Source: Aedes albopictus (lineage: Eukaryota > Arthropoda > Insecta > Diptera > Culicidae). From it: a stretch of DNA of 64,000 nucleotides. Of the stretch, positions 35,875 through 48,812 are shown one piece after another. The notes under the pieces were generated by a model. That model searched no databases. It was not told where the DNA came from and saw only the letters and a program-made list of their open reading frames with translations. Position numbers and translations under genes: made by a program. The stretch lies in contig NC_085138.1 of NCBI RefSeq assembly GCF_035046485.1, positions 6,199,409-6,263,408 of the forward strand. The letters are read 5' to 3'. Position 1 is the stretch's first letter. The number at the start of each line of letters is the position of its first letter.

Positions 35875-36118
35875 ATCCTCCAATAATCAAACAATATTTG
35901 AAAAAAAAATCAAGAGTTCATGAGCCACAATTTTTGCTTAAATACAAAAATCCAAGAACATTGTAATTTTGTTTAGCGATTGTTTTGAACATTGTGAATT
36001 CTCATTAATTTTATTCGGGAAGTTCTTTTCATTGCTTCGGTAATGCATTTGGTTTTTTTTGGCAATTTTTCATGAATTGTTTTAGTTATTTCCGAAAAAA
36101 AATCCCCAAATGGTTCCT
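35875..36118. other. AT-rich sequence, nothing recognised
   Basis: Short spacer between the SINE and the next foldback MITE. Confidence 0.4.
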
Positions 36119-36120
36119 TT

Positions 36121-36473
36121 AAGGTGAAACTGGATCCATTTTCTCACTTTTTGGTTTTTGATTTTTTATTAAATAACGAAGCAAAATTTTCAAAATCAGG
36201 TTTCGTACAAATGTAGAGTATGGATCAAGGTATCTCCTGATTTTTTTTCGTGATGGAAAATGTTTTTCGTTTTTGCAGAAACCATTTTTGAATAACATTT
36301 CACAAAAAATGGTTTCTGCAAAAATGGAAAACTTTTTCCACCACAAAAAAAATCAGAAGATACCTTGATCCATACTCTACATGTGCACGAAAACCGATTT
36401 TGAAAATATTGCTTCGTTATTTAATAAAAAATCAAAAACCAAAAAAATGAGGAAATGCTTCCAGTTTCACCTT
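36121..36473. mobile_element. AGGTGAAACTGG foldback MITE, copy 2
   Basis: Palindromic relative of the element at 35057, with the same ends (AGGTGAAACTGG and complement), TA/TTAA flanks and the shared AATAACGAAGCAA arm sequence. Confidence 0.8.
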
Positions 36474-36475
36474 AA

Positions 36476-37780
36476 GGACTTCTTCGACATTTTTATTTTT
36501 CTATGAGTAATTACTTTGTGAATCTCATCTGCAATGCATTTGAAATTTGTTTTCCAATTTTTTGAGAATTTTTTGAAAACTTTGTCGGACGTTTCTTCGG
36601 GAATTTCAAGGGTAATTCCTTTGGTAAAGATATGGGAATTTCTTCGGTAGTTTAATTGGAACTTGTTCTGCTTTTTTATATTTATTTTTTTAAGAACTAG
36701 CAAGTAAATTAAAATTCACAAAACGTGGAATTTTGAACTGAATTTTAAGTTTCATTCCATTATTTCATTTTCAAATCGTGCGGAAGTTGTTTGGATTTTT
36801 TTATGCAACGCCTTAGAGAATTTCTTTGACTATTTTATTGGCATTCCTTCTGTGATTCCTTTATTTTTTATTGTATTTATATATAGGATTTCCTTCGAAA
36901 AACGATTAGGTAATTTCTTAAGAGATTCCTTCTGCATTTTTTTTTTGATAGCTTTCGGAAATTTCGTCAATAATTTGCTTACAAATTTTTCAAAAAATCT
37001 GACAAAATTTATACAGTTAGTCCTTCGGGAATTTCTTCGGCAACTTCTTATAAATTTCGACTGTTTATTTTAAGAAATGCTACTCGCCATCTATTTTAAA
37101 ATTTTCAGAGAAATTATGCTAGGAATTTTTCCATAATTCTTCCACAATATTCTTTTTTTTTTTGCATTTGCTGTTTCTTTTTTTTTCTTTTTTTCTATGT
37201 GAATTCCTTTGAATATTCCTTTGGATGTTTCTCATGGAATTGTTTTGGAAATTCAGATATTTCTGATTGGAATATCTGAAGAAATTTTTAAACTTTTTTT
37301 CAGGAGCAATTAACAAACGAATCTGAAAATAGAACTGCCATACCCATTTTCAGAGGAATTCTTATAGGAATTGTGAAAGAAAAAATCTGAAGAAATTTCT
37401 AAAAAACTGCCTGAGAAATTCCCAATGAAATTGTCGAGAAAGTTTCCAAAGAATTTGCAAAAAAATAAAATAAAAAAAAATGCTGTAGAAATGCATATTA
37501 GAGTTGGAAAAGAAATTTCTAAACGAAAATCGTAATGAAATTTCAATGATTTGAATACAAATTTCCGGAAGCATTCACAAAAAAAAATCTGAATAATTTC
37601 CTAATTTCGGATAGAATTCCCAAAAGAATTAGTTGAGTAATTCAAAAATAATTCTGTAAGGAATTTTAAAAGGGTTACCGAAAGATTCCTCAAAGAAACT
37701 ATCGACAGAATTCCGAAAATGCAAAAAATGGAAAAGCTCAGAAAGTCTCAAAGGATTCACAAAAAATATTGCCCAAATAG
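36476..37780. repeat. Degenerate TTCCTTCGGGAATTTC-type repeat
   Basis: Imperfect short repeats in AT-rich form (for example GGAATTTCTTCGG), interrupted by T-rich stretches. Short open frames are non-coding by-products. Confidence 0.55.
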
Positions 37781-37782
37781 TT

Positions 37783-38378
37783 ATTTATGCAACAAGTTGC
37801 AAAATGATGATTTTTTCAGCACGAGTCGTACATTTATCCAACGAGGCTTGCCGAGTTGGATAAATACGACGAGTGCTGAAAAATCGAGTTTTGCAACGAG
37901 TTGCATACAAAGTTTTTTGTAATTACGAAAAATACCCATTAAGTGCGATCTTCTTTAGCTACACAAACATCTATCTATCAGTAGGAACCACGTGCACGCA
38001 CTCATACTTATCGGCGTAGTTTTTTATTTGATCAGGTAGGCTCTGGTGTAGTAGGCGTCACCAATGATCGAGCTCCCGTTGTCAAACAGTTGTGTGCAGG
38101 CAAAAGCAAAAGCAGATTCAGCAGCTGCCTCTACACTTGATTTGAAGTTCGAATCCGAATTGAATTTGTCCTGATTCGGATTCGAGCTGCTCAGAAGATT
38201 GTAGAGGCAGAGGCTGAATCTACGGAAGGCATGATGTTAAGTAAAAAGTGCGTACGAACAAAAGTGCCGAAAAGTAGCACTTTTCGGCACACTTGCATCA
38301 AGAGTGAAAAGTAGGCCATTTCAGCATACTTCAGCCACCTGAAATGTTCTACTTTTCACAACGTAATTACAAAAAATT
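37783..38378. mobile_element. Composite foldback element with serial hairpins
   Basis: Four hairpins follow each other. 37787-37909 pairs GCAACAAGTTGCAAAAT with its complement around a GCCGAGTTGGATAAAT tip. 38113-38222 pairs GATTCAGC and CTGCCTCTACA with GTAGAGGCAG and GCTGAATC. 38264-38290 is a perfect 12-bp stem with a 3-nt loop. 38304-38359 pairs GTGAAAAGTA with TACTTTTCAC. Inverted TTTTTGTAATTACG words at 37914 and 38361 bracket the last three. No coding capacity. Exact outer boundaries are uncertain. Confidence 0.6.
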
Positions 38379-39423
38379 ACTTATTGAATTCCCAAGGAAT
38401 TGACAAAGAAATTTTAACGATTTTGCGAAGAGTTTCCCAAAAATCCCTGTTTAATTAAATACTGATGGTATTACCGAAGAATTTTTAAGGAGATTGCTAG
38501 GTAAATTCCAAAATTAAAGTGGACAAACTTATTGCAAAGAAAATTACAGAAAAAAATGCTAAACAATAAAATAAAATGCTTGAGAAATTGCAAAAGTGTC
38601 TGACAAAACATTTCCGTGACAACTTTCGAAGGGTTAGCTGATGAAATTGCTGAAATGCTAAAAATGTCCGAAAGTTCTAGAAGTTCAAGCAGTACCCAAA
38701 TGAATCACCGGAGAAAATTTTAATCCAAAGGACAGGTAGTTTTCAAAATTACCGTTTCCTTAAGTTGCTTATAACCATGCAATTATACATGTGATTGATT
38801 GTAGTCTGTAAAACATAGAGGTTGGTATGACGGTTGTTGATTTCGATTGGGTGTTTATACGATATTTGTAAAAATCCTTTACCACCATTGTGGTGAAAAC
38901 TGTCTTCTCTGTTAACGCTGCTAGTTCAGGTGAATATAATAATCATCTATACGTACAAAGTTCCAATCTAATCATAAAATTTCCTTATTTAAACGCAATT
39001 TTTTGCGATAATCTAGATTGTTCTTACAGCTATCATGGAAAACTTTTCTTTTGTTTACAAGCAATAAAATGCATAAGGATTCGCGGGTAATATTGGATTC
39101 GAAACATTATTTTTTTTTCAATTGGTCATCAATATGTTATTTGGAGTTTGACAAGATTCCTGAGGATCCTAGGAGAATCCTCACCGGAGCCACCATGGAC
39201 TTCTAAATGATCAAGTGAAAGGTTTTCTATGAGTTTAACAAATCTTGTTCCATGCATCACGTCGTATTTAAAGAAATTGACACTGTCTTACCAAATTATG
39301 TTTCTGCTATTTCGATACATATTAAGCTTGGTTGTAATAGAACATGACAAAAACAAATGTCAAAGATATGTTCTGCAAATATTTTTGTAATGGATTTCAA
39401 AAACAGTTTATATAAGTTCGTTA
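38379..39423. other. AT-rich intergenic with one dispersed motif
   Basis: Partly degenerate short repeats up to about 38750, then unassigned sequence. A copy of the TCCTCACCGGAGCCACCATG motif is at 39179-39198. Confidence 0.4.
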
Positions 39424-39427
39424 TTAA

Positions 39428-40043
39428 CCCTCTAATACCCAATCCCGCCTTTAGACGGGGTATAGTTTGAGCATTTTTGTAATTTTTGTTTCGTGGAAAA
39501 TCATTTTTTCTATATTTTTGGCTGATATTTAGGACTGTTTTGTATATCTCAAAATGGTATTTGATGTATTTTAAAGCGTATTTACATTTTTTAAAAATCA
39601 TTGAAAAATTGATGTTTTAGTCACCTTTTAGAAGTCATTGTTTATTTTGTATTGAATCGCTTCAAATAACATATTTTAAATTTTTCCCAAATCATTCTAT
39701 TCTTGTTTAATAGTTTAAGGGAATCGAATACACTCTAAAATTATTTTCCTTAAAATTACACGGAAAATAAAATTTTCTGTGAAAAAAATTTAAAATAATA
39801 ATATTTCAACAATAATCATAAAATCTCAAAATGTTTTCATCTCAAAAAATCCGTTCCCCAAATTGGCTTCCAGGAAAAATATAAAAGTGTAGGGATGTTC
39901 AAAAATAAAAATTAGAAAAATCAAAAACTGAAATTCACGAAATCGAGAATTGAAAAGAATCATCTTCCAAAACATGTTTAAATCGATTTTAGATGACGAA
40001 AAATGATATTTAGATCAAAATCAAAAATTTGGGTATTAGAGGG
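39428..40043. mobile_element. piggyBac-type MITE with TTAA duplication
   Basis: The terminal inverted repeat is CCCTCTAATACCCAA, starting with the CCCT that characterises piggyBac ends, and both ends abut TTAA (39424-39427 and 40044-40047). The interior is 616 bp, AT-rich and without transposase. A truncated relative is at 16803-17040. Confidence 0.85.
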
Positions 40044-40047
40044 TTAA

Positions 40048-40600
40048 AAGACGTACACGTACAATTAACCTTCAAGTTTTGATTGTTTGCCGTTTCGATT
40101 CAATAAATAAATGTCTCAGAATAAAACTAATCATGCTTTCTCTTTCTTTACTTGCAGGTAAGATGTTACGAATAACGCCTAGGGTGTGGTAAGCTCTTCA
40201 AACTTATTATTTCTCGAGTCATTCCTTGTCGGATTGTTGAAAAATCATTACAAAATGTTTGGTCAAAATCCTGCATAAACTACTGGGACAATTAACGCCA
40301 TATTCATTTACAATTTCTGTAGAATGCAAACCATCATTTCTAAAATTGAATTTCCAATGAAATTCATGTAAAAAAATTGCAGTGAAACCACTTGACAAAT
40401 CTATGGATGTGAGGTGAGAGTTGAGACGGGGTTTCTATAATTTTCCTGCGATATATATAAAAAAAAAGATGAACATTGTTGTCGAAAATATTGTACAAAT
40501 TCAAGTAATCATCTTGAATTTTTTTGGGAAACTCCGCAAGGAATAGCTGAAGAAAGTGAACTGAATTTACACATTTTTGAATTTTTGACAGAAATTCTGT
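40048..40600. other. AT-rich sequence, nothing recognised
   Basis: No repeat unit or coding homology is visible. Confidence 0.35.
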
Positions 40601-41510
40601 AACAAATCATTGTTTCTCTTCTCATATCCTCTGAAGCCAGTTACCATGAGGAAAGTTCTTCCCGATGTTTTTCCAGTTTTTTAACTTTGCGAGTCGCCTT
40701 TCAGTATTCCTCTCACACGCCCTTTGTCTACAATACTGCTTCTAAGGTGGTGTCGCTGATTTATTGGATAATGATTGTTCTCTTCTCATTTTTGATTGTC
40801 CTTTTACCACTGCCGTCCATTACGCCTACTATTCTTCTTCACATCCAAACTTTCATGTGAAGGAAGTACCCACATTCACCTCACACCTCGATCTCGATTA
40901 TATGGTTGCTTGGATGTGCTGCTACTTTGCGGTAGAAGTTTTTCCCCGACGAATTTCCGCATCGACAGTTTCTTTTCTTTCGAGGTGTGTGAGCCATTCC
41001 CGGAACAATCAGTCTCTCGGCGCCGAGTACGGCGAATGGTGATTCAAAGAAAAGCGACGCAACGCGACGCAGCAGCTGCAATGTGTCTCTGCTGCGTGTA
41101 GTTCAGCTCCCGCGCTGAATACCTACAGTGTGCCGCCCGCCCTTTGATTTATGTTTATAGAGCAGCTGTTTCGATAACTTTTCCTATAAATCAAATTGAT
41201 AAAAGTTACGAACAGAATCAAATTTGTGTTAATGGATTTATTTGTCGGTGGATGGACCCGAGGGGGGGCGACACACTAGCCGCCCAGTATGGGTTAGTAG
41301 TAGGGCTGTGCACTTCCTACGTGTCGTTTCGACCGTAGTCTTCGTCGCAGTAGGTCTTTAGGTTAAGTACTGCCGCAATCTGGAACCAGGCATCGGTTGT
41401 TAGGTCTGCTGGAGGGGTGGGACACGTTGAGATTTGGCCCTATGCGGACTTCGCGTTTGATGGATTGAACTTGGTTGAGTGTTTTGATGTGGGGTGGGAG
41501 AAGGTAATTG
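40601..41510. other. GC-rich unique island
   Basis: Non-repetitive and GC-rich, especially 40940-41110 and 41240-41480. Short open frames on both strands have no recognised domain. Candidate conserved non-coding DNA. Confidence 0.4.
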
Positions 41511-43468
41511 GAATTTGATCAGAATTTGAAGCTGATATATGTCTGTCGATGGGTTTCATGGGAAAAGATGAAATTACTCCTGAGATTCCCTCATGAATTC
41601 TTCCTGGAATTCCTGTAAGAGTTATTACCGGAATTCCTTTAAGAATTCTTTCAGAGAATATTTTGATTTTATTTCCAGAATTACAATATACCTAACCCTT
41701 AAAATAACAAAATGATCCTGATAGACTTCAATATCTGGAAAAACATATTGATAAGCAACTATAAATATTTCTTATGAAATCTGCAGAAATATTCTACCAG
41801 AATTCATGTTGAAACTTCTGGAGAATATTTCTCAAAAAAAAAAATAAAATAAAATAAAATTAATTTTTGAAAGATCCCGAGGAGAAATTTCAAAAGGTAT
41901 TCTTGGAGGAAATACTGGAGGAAAAATAATGACGGAATCTCTGTATGAACTTCTGCAGAATTCCTACGACACGAGTGCTTGGAGAAATTTCTGATGGAAT
42001 CCATTGAAGACTGAAGGAATCCTTATATAAATTGGAAGAGCAATTCCAAGTAGGAACTTCTGAATCTGAGGAATCTTCTAAAAGCATTATAGAAAATGTT
42101 ATAGAAGAGTTCCTGGAAGAAGGAATCCCATGTGTTATTTTTAAAACAGTCCCTTGAAGAATTTCTTAATCAATCCCTGGGAGATTTTTTGTTTCTAGAA
42201 TTTTGTGGATTTTTAGGAACTACTGAGGAACTCTGTGAAAAGTTTTCTCAAAGAAGACATTTTTTGAAAATTTGTTAAAGGAATTTTTGGCAAAACTCCT
42301 AAACAGTTTTCTTGAAAGGATTTCTGGACTAACCCATGGGTCGTTCTTTAGAATAATATATCGAGAGATTTCTTAAGGAACCCTTGAAGGAATCTCTGCA
42401 GGAGTTTCTGATGAAATCCCTGGAGGACCTTTCGAATCAATCCTTGATTTTTTTAAATACTCCTTGAAAAGTTTCTAATAGAACTTTAGTAAGAAATTAT
42501 TGAAGAATCCATTGGAATTTTGTAATGGAATACTCGGAGAAATTTCTAGCGAAAACTTTAAACTAAATATTAAAAAATCGCTGGAAAACTACTCTAAAGC
42601 CTATCTAGAAAAATGCTGAAAAAATTCCTGCTAGATTTTCTATATGACTGCCAATTTCTAAAGCAATCCATACTAGAAGTATGGATAGTGAACCTTGAAA
42701 ATTTCTTCAAAAATCCCGCGTAGAATTTATGATGCAATTCCTCTTCAGTGAAATTTATGATTCCTCCAAAAATATGTTCTGATAGAATCCTTGAAGATTT
42801 TTTTTAGGATATTTCTTAAAGAATTTATGAAGAAAACATTGGGGGCCTTTTCTAAGGAATCTATATATAAGATTTTATAAAAGAGTCGCTAGAAGAAGTG
42901 TTATTTTAAAAACTTTCCTCTGGGGAATTTCTTAAGGAATCCCTTACGAATTTCTTTTCAAGAAATCGGTGAAACAATTTCTGAAGTATTCCTTGAAACT
43001 AATGAAGAAATCCATGGAGATATTTTTACAGACATATGCAGGAACTACTGAGAAAATCTTGGAAAAGTTTTCTCAAGGAATTCTTGGAGAAATATTTGAG
43101 AAATGTTTGAAGGAATTTTGATAGAAACCCACAAACAAAAATCTTAGAGGAAATTCTGGAAAAAAGTTTCTCGAAAAATTTTCTTAAGGAACCTCCGAAG
43201 GAATTTCTGATAAAATCCCTGCAGAAACTTAACAAACGAATTCTTTAAGGACAGATTGGTTAGAATCCCAAAATGGCCGACTTTGGGACCTGCTCACGAT
43301 TTCGAGGGCATTTCTCTTCGTAAACGAAACCAGCGCACCTGATTTTCTTATTTTAAGCTTATAACAAGTGAGCAAGAACAGAATAATAAAATGCACTGTT
43401 GCTTGCTTCTTGAGATTTGTGCGTCTGAAGTACTGATGCACTGTTGAAGCGGTTCAAGACGTTTGTCC
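41511..43468. repeat. Degenerate GGAATTTCTGAAGGAATCC-type repeat
   Basis: Imperfect 12/15-nt repeats, now mostly in the orientation GAATTTCTGGAGGAAT. 43240-43450 is a short non-repeated interlude. An AAAATAAAAT microsatellite sits near 41835-41860. No genes. Confidence 0.7.
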
Positions 43469-43470
43469 TT

Positions 43471-43820
43471 AAGGCGAAACTGGAAGCATTTTCTCATTTT
43501 TTTTTGGTTTTTGATTTTTGATTCAATAACGAAGCAATATTTTCAAAATCAGTTTTCGTGCACATGTAGAGTATGGATCAAGGTATCTTCTGATTTTTTT
43601 AAAGTGGAAAATGTTTTCCATTAAAAAAAACATTTTTTTGTGAAATTTCGTTCAAAATGGTTTCTGCAAAAACGAAAAACATTTTCCACTACAAAAAAAA
43701 AATCAGAAGATACCTTGATCCAAACTCTACATATGTACGAAAACCCGTTTGGAAAATATTGTTTTGTTATTTAATAAAAAATCTAAAACCATAAAGTGAG
43801 GAAATGCTTCCAGTTTCGCC
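43471..43820. mobile_element. AGGCGAAACTGG foldback MITE, copy 3
   Basis: Same family as 35057 and 36121. The left flank reads TTAA and the right flank TTAT, so the duplicated dinucleotide is TA rather than TTAA. This points to a Tc1/mariner-type target. Confidence 0.8.
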
Positions 43821-43822
43821 TT

Positions 43823-46800
43823 ATAGATTTATTCAAAAAAAAAAAAACATTCGGAAATTTTCCAAACGAATCCTCGGAGGATTTTTTTTTAATTTCGTGA
43901 AAGTGTTGTAATAGATTACTTGAAGAAATTTCTGTCGAAGTTTTTAGATTGTATTTTTGAAAAAATCTCTGGAACTTCTTTAAAGCATGTCTGGAAAAAA
44001 ATCCTGTAAGATTTTCTTGCACAGTTTCTTTATCGAAAGATTTCTAAACGTATTCTTCCAGAAGTTTCTGAAGAAATTTCTAGGAAAATTGCTGAAAGCA
44101 GCCGTGGAGAAATCTCAGAAGAACAACGGGAAATTTCTAAACCAATCAATGCAAAATGTTTTTTTTTTAATTTGAGAAATTTTGAGAAGTGGATTTTCTG
44201 TTGAAATCCTGGGGAAAATTTCTGACCGAATCTAGGGAGGGTTTTCTAAAAAAAAAATCGTGAAATAATTCAAATAAGATTTTGTGCATATCCAAAAAAA
44301 GTTTCCTAAGAAATTTTTGGAAACCAGATGAATTTATGAAAAATCCTTGAGAAAATTCCAAGAAATTCTTGTAGGAATGCAAGATTTTTTTATTGTAATT
44401 TTTTTTTCAAGAAATGCAACTAGGGAGGATTGCTGGCATTTCTTGAAAAAAAAACCCTGGAGGAATTTCTAAAGCATACTTAAGCAAGAAAATTTCAGAA
44501 TGAATTCTCAGATGATTTTATGAAATAAGTGCGTGTAAGAATCATAGTGGTAGTTGCTGGAGGAATCCTTGGAGAAATTTCTAAAGCAATTTCATAAGAA
44601 AATTTTCTAATGTATTTTTAGAGGTTTTTGAAAGAATTCGTGAAGAAAAAGAATTCAGAGAAAAAATTAATGAAAACCCCACGGAACCATAAACAATTTT
44701 GAAAGCAGTTTCTGACGGATTGTATAAAGAAATGCCTGAAGAAATTTTTGAATGAATGTCCAGAGTAATTTATTTCTAAAAGAATCGCAGGATCAATTTC
44801 TGAACAAATTCTTGAAGTATTTCTAATAAAGTCCATTCTGCTTTTCTCAAAGAATCCTTGCAGAAAGTTCTCAAGAAATCCGTGGATTTTTGTGACGGGT
44901 TTCTTAGAAAATTTCGGGAAGGAAATACTGAACAAGTCTTGGAAACTTCTTTAAAGCCTTTCCGGAGAAAAATTCTAAAATATAATCCTGTAAGATTTTC
45001 TATAGGAAGTTTCTGAAGGGATTACTAGAAATATTCCTGATGGAAGCCTTGTAGAAATACCTGAAAATAAGCTAGGAGGAAATTATGAAGCAATCCATAC
45101 AAGATTTTTTTAAATAAAATTTGAGAAATTTGTGGATGTATCCAGAAATTTTCTAGTAAAGCAAGAAAATTTCTGAATCAATTTATGGACGATTTTTTTC
45201 AATGAAATCATTTTGAAATGTTGGCAAAATCGTTGGATGAATTTTTAAAAGCAATTCCTGAAGAAAATTCGAGAACAAATCCTCGGAAGGTGTGTTGGAT
45301 TAATTTTCAAGGAATTCCTGTTGGACTTTATGAAAAAAAAATCACTAATGAATTTCACAAATTATTCGCTGACGAATTTCTAAGAATTTAATGAAAACCT
45401 CACGGAATAATAAAGATTTTTTTTAGAACTCTTAAAGATTTAGTCCATGGCTAAGGAATAAGTCAGTGTTAGATTTTCTCTAAAAAATTCTAAAAGAATG
45501 CTTAAAGGATTCTCTGGAGGAATTTCTGATTATATCCCTCAAGAAACTATCCCAATGAACCCCTGAAAGATTTTTGGAACAAATCCTTAGAAAGTTTCCT
45601 GGCAGAATCCTTACAGGGAGTTCTTAAGAAATTCGTGGAGTTTTGGACAAATTTCTGGCAAAATCTATAGTCTGATTTCTGAAGAAAACCCTGAAAAGCT
45701 TGCTGAAAGCCTCTCTGGAAAATATTCTAAAATTAAGCCCTGTGAGATATTTCATTGGAACGCGAAGTGAAAAATCGTTTCTGAAGAGATTTTCAGAAGA
45801 ATTTCCGAAGGAAGCCGTGGAGAAATATCTAAAGAAATTCAGGGAGGAATTTCTGAAGCAATCCAAAAGATTTTCTCAAAATAAATGAGAAATTTCGGAA
45901 AGTATCCCTAGTGAAATTTCTGTAGAAATACCGGGAAGAATTTCTGAAGAAATCCATAAAGAATATTTTGGAATATATCTAAGGAAGGCTTTATGAAGGA
46001 ATTTGCAAAGGAATTCATCCTGATTTTTTCTTGAGTTTACGTAGAAAATTTTCCGGAGAATTTTTCGGAAGATTTTATAAATAATAAAACACTTGACCAA
46101 TACCTGAAAAATTCAGAAATTGTCAATTCTTGGAAAACTGTGATTTTTTCATGAAGATATTCTTAAAATTTCAGGAGAAATCCTTCCTTGTGGAATTTCC
46201 GAAAACATCTCTAGAGAAATTTCGATAGCAAGAAAATTTTCGAATTAATTCTTGGCCATTTATTTTAAAGAGTCCACGTAAGAATTCATGTGGGAATTTC
46301 TAAAGGAAACCTTGGAGGAAGTTCTAAAGCAATTTCTAAAGAAAATTTCCGAATGAATGTAGGTTTTTTTTTACCAGAATTCGTGAAAAAATTCTCCTGG
46401 GATTTCTAGGAATTAACGAAGATTTTTTGAAAGAATTTTCGAAAGAAATGTTAGAGGAATCCCTGGAGAAATGTCAACTTAATAAAATTGAAGGAACATC
46501 TAGGAAATTTCTGAATTTCTGGAGAAATATATGAAGTAATTTTGAGAGGAATCAATCTATGTCAGATTTTCACGAAGATTTTTTTGAGAAATTTTGGGAA
46601 GTTTCTTAGTGAAATTTCTGTAAGAGAGGTTCTCAGAAAGAATCTGTATTTTTTTTTATATAATATTATCTGAATTTTTGTGGAGAAATTTGTGAAATTT
46701 TTTCGCAAGATTTTCTAAATAAAATTCTGAAAGAATCACTGGACAAATTTCTGGAAAATCTTCCATAAATTAAAAAAAAATAAGACTTCGTAAAATTTCA

Positions 46801-47700
46801 GTGGCTTTCTGAAAAAAAAAACTATAAGGAAATTCCTAAATCAATCTTAGCTAATTTGCGATTGAATTCTCAGACGATTTTTTGAAAAATTCCATGTTAA
46901 AGGAGTCCTTGGAGGATTGTTTTAAGCAAATCCTACAGAAATTTTCCGAATAAATCTTAAATGTTTTTTTAAAAAGATTTTTTGAAATTCTTTAATTTAT
47001 TAATGAATTTATTAACTTATTAATGAATTATTTGAGGAATTTCCGAAAGAATTAGTAGAAGAATTTCTGAAAGGTTTATTGAAAACCCGATGGAAGAATG
47101 AAAATTTTTTGAGGTAATTTAGAAGGAGTTTTCCGAATGAATCATCGAAATATTATTTGAAAGGATTCGTGAATCAATTCCAGTGGGACAAATTTCCAAA
47201 GTGATTCCTGAAGAAATTTCTGGACGAATTTTCGGAAGATTTTTTGAGAAACTTCTGGAATAATTTACAAAAGAATCTTTGCTTCTGAATACACGAGAAG
47301 GACTTCTGAAGGAATCTTGAGAGTAATTTATGTTATTTTTTTTGATAAAATGCTGAAGCAATCCAAAACATTTTTTAGAAATTGTTTGTGAAATTTCTGG
47401 AGAAATCCTGCTTAGTGGTTTGTTTCAAGGAATTCTTGGAGGAATTTTTAAAATAATTTCTAATGAAAATATTTGACTGAATCCTTGGCAGATTTTTTAA
47501 GAATCCGTGAAGGAATTCAAAAGGGAATCATGTATCGACTTTTCGAACCCTCTAAGCAGAATACTCTCTTCGAATGAGTGTAATCGAAAGGGAACTTTTA
47601 GAGAGAAATCACTGGGGGAGTTTATGAAACACTTTCTTAAAGAACCCCTGGAGAAATTTCTGAAGTAATTCGTGGACGAATCTCTGAGTCTGCTTACTCA
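43823..47700. repeat. Degenerate GAAATTTCTGGAGGAATCC-type repeat, 3.9 kb
   Basis: The longest block of the degenerate repeat family, built of GAATTTCTGAAG, GAATCCTTGGAG and GAAATTTCT words. Every open frame here encodes low-complexity patterns and none is convincing. No MITE termini were recognised inside. Confidence 0.7.
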
Positions 47701-48810
47701 CAGAAATATTTAGTCGATTCTTCTTAGGTACAAAGGCAGAGGCATTTTATCATCTGTAGCTTGTGTTGTGTAATTTTCATTTTCCATCCATGGTTTACAA
47801 TTTCACACGATTCAATTTCATTACGCAACTAAAACGATTCCAACGCAAACAAAATGTCGATCCAACGAAGCACACTTTAAATTCGTCTGCCCCAAAATAA
47901 CCTTCGTCACAGTCGATCACGTACCAAGTTTATGTGCAAGTATAGTAGGCGGCTTTTGGTCGGCATTCTCCTTTCACCATAGTGACACACAAAAAAGAAA
48001 TGGCATCAACTGCCACTGTCCGACCAGTCGGCCGAGCGAATCAAAACTTCGGCTCACGTTTCACTACTCCGTAGCATACACAACCAGAAACTGTAGCGTA
48101 GCACTCTCCGTTACCGGAAGCTTCTTCGCTTGGTTCACAGATGACTATCCCACGTTGCTGCTGTCGCCATGAATATTTAATTAATTAACCTAGTCCGAGA
48201 GCCGGGTGTCGTCGTTTCGTTTTGCTCGGTCGCTCGGGCGCTCGGCCGTAGCCTACTACGATCCCAGTGACCTAGGTCTCCGCGCGCTCAGCTGCTGGCT
48301 GGTAGGAGGCGCTGACGACGACGACCTAAGTAGACACTTGCTCATCGGACGTGACGTATAAAACCGGGGGTAGTAATCGTACACATTAAATTTTGGCGAT
48401 TCGCAGATTCCTCCGGCGACGAGATGGAAAGGCCGACATGTGACAGCCGAGATTTCTCTAAATTATTTAAATATTCAGGTGATCCCAGCTCTTTCCCAGG
48501 GTTGATGCTTGGCCAAGCCAGGCCAGGCGGGCGAAAAACTTTTCGGGCATAGGCTTAGTAGGAACGTAGGAGGCGACGACTACAACGATGAAAAGCTTTT
48601 CGCAGTTCCGCAGCGCTTTTGAGCCGACAGGATTTGGACCGTTTCTACATTTTTACGACATCCATTCCGGAAAGGGGACGGTGTCATGTCAGTGGGGGTG
48701 GTGCCATCGGCGAAAGGTGTAACCCGATTGGAGTTTTATATCAAACTTGAAATTTATGTAGGTAAATTATTTTTTTTTTTTTGAAATTTTCCCAAATTTT
48801 TGCTTTTTTA
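47701..48810. other. GC-rich unique island with possible promoter
   Basis: The most GC-rich repeat-free stretch in the window (particularly 48180-48360), with TAATTAATTAA homeodomain-type sites near 48179-48189 and a GACGACGACGAC run near 48312. No coding exon was recognised. The composition and a TATA motif make it the best candidate for host regulatory DNA. Confidence 0.45.
48352..48390 (+). promoter_or_regulatory. Possible core promoter (TGACGTATAAAA)
   Basis: TATAAAA at 48357-48363 lies directly downstream of TGACGT, a CREB/ATF half-site-like hexamer, and downstream of a GC-rich stretch. A start site would be expected near 48385-48390. No downstream exon is identified, so this is a motif-level suggestion only. 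Confidence 0.2.
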
Positions 48811-48812
48811 TA

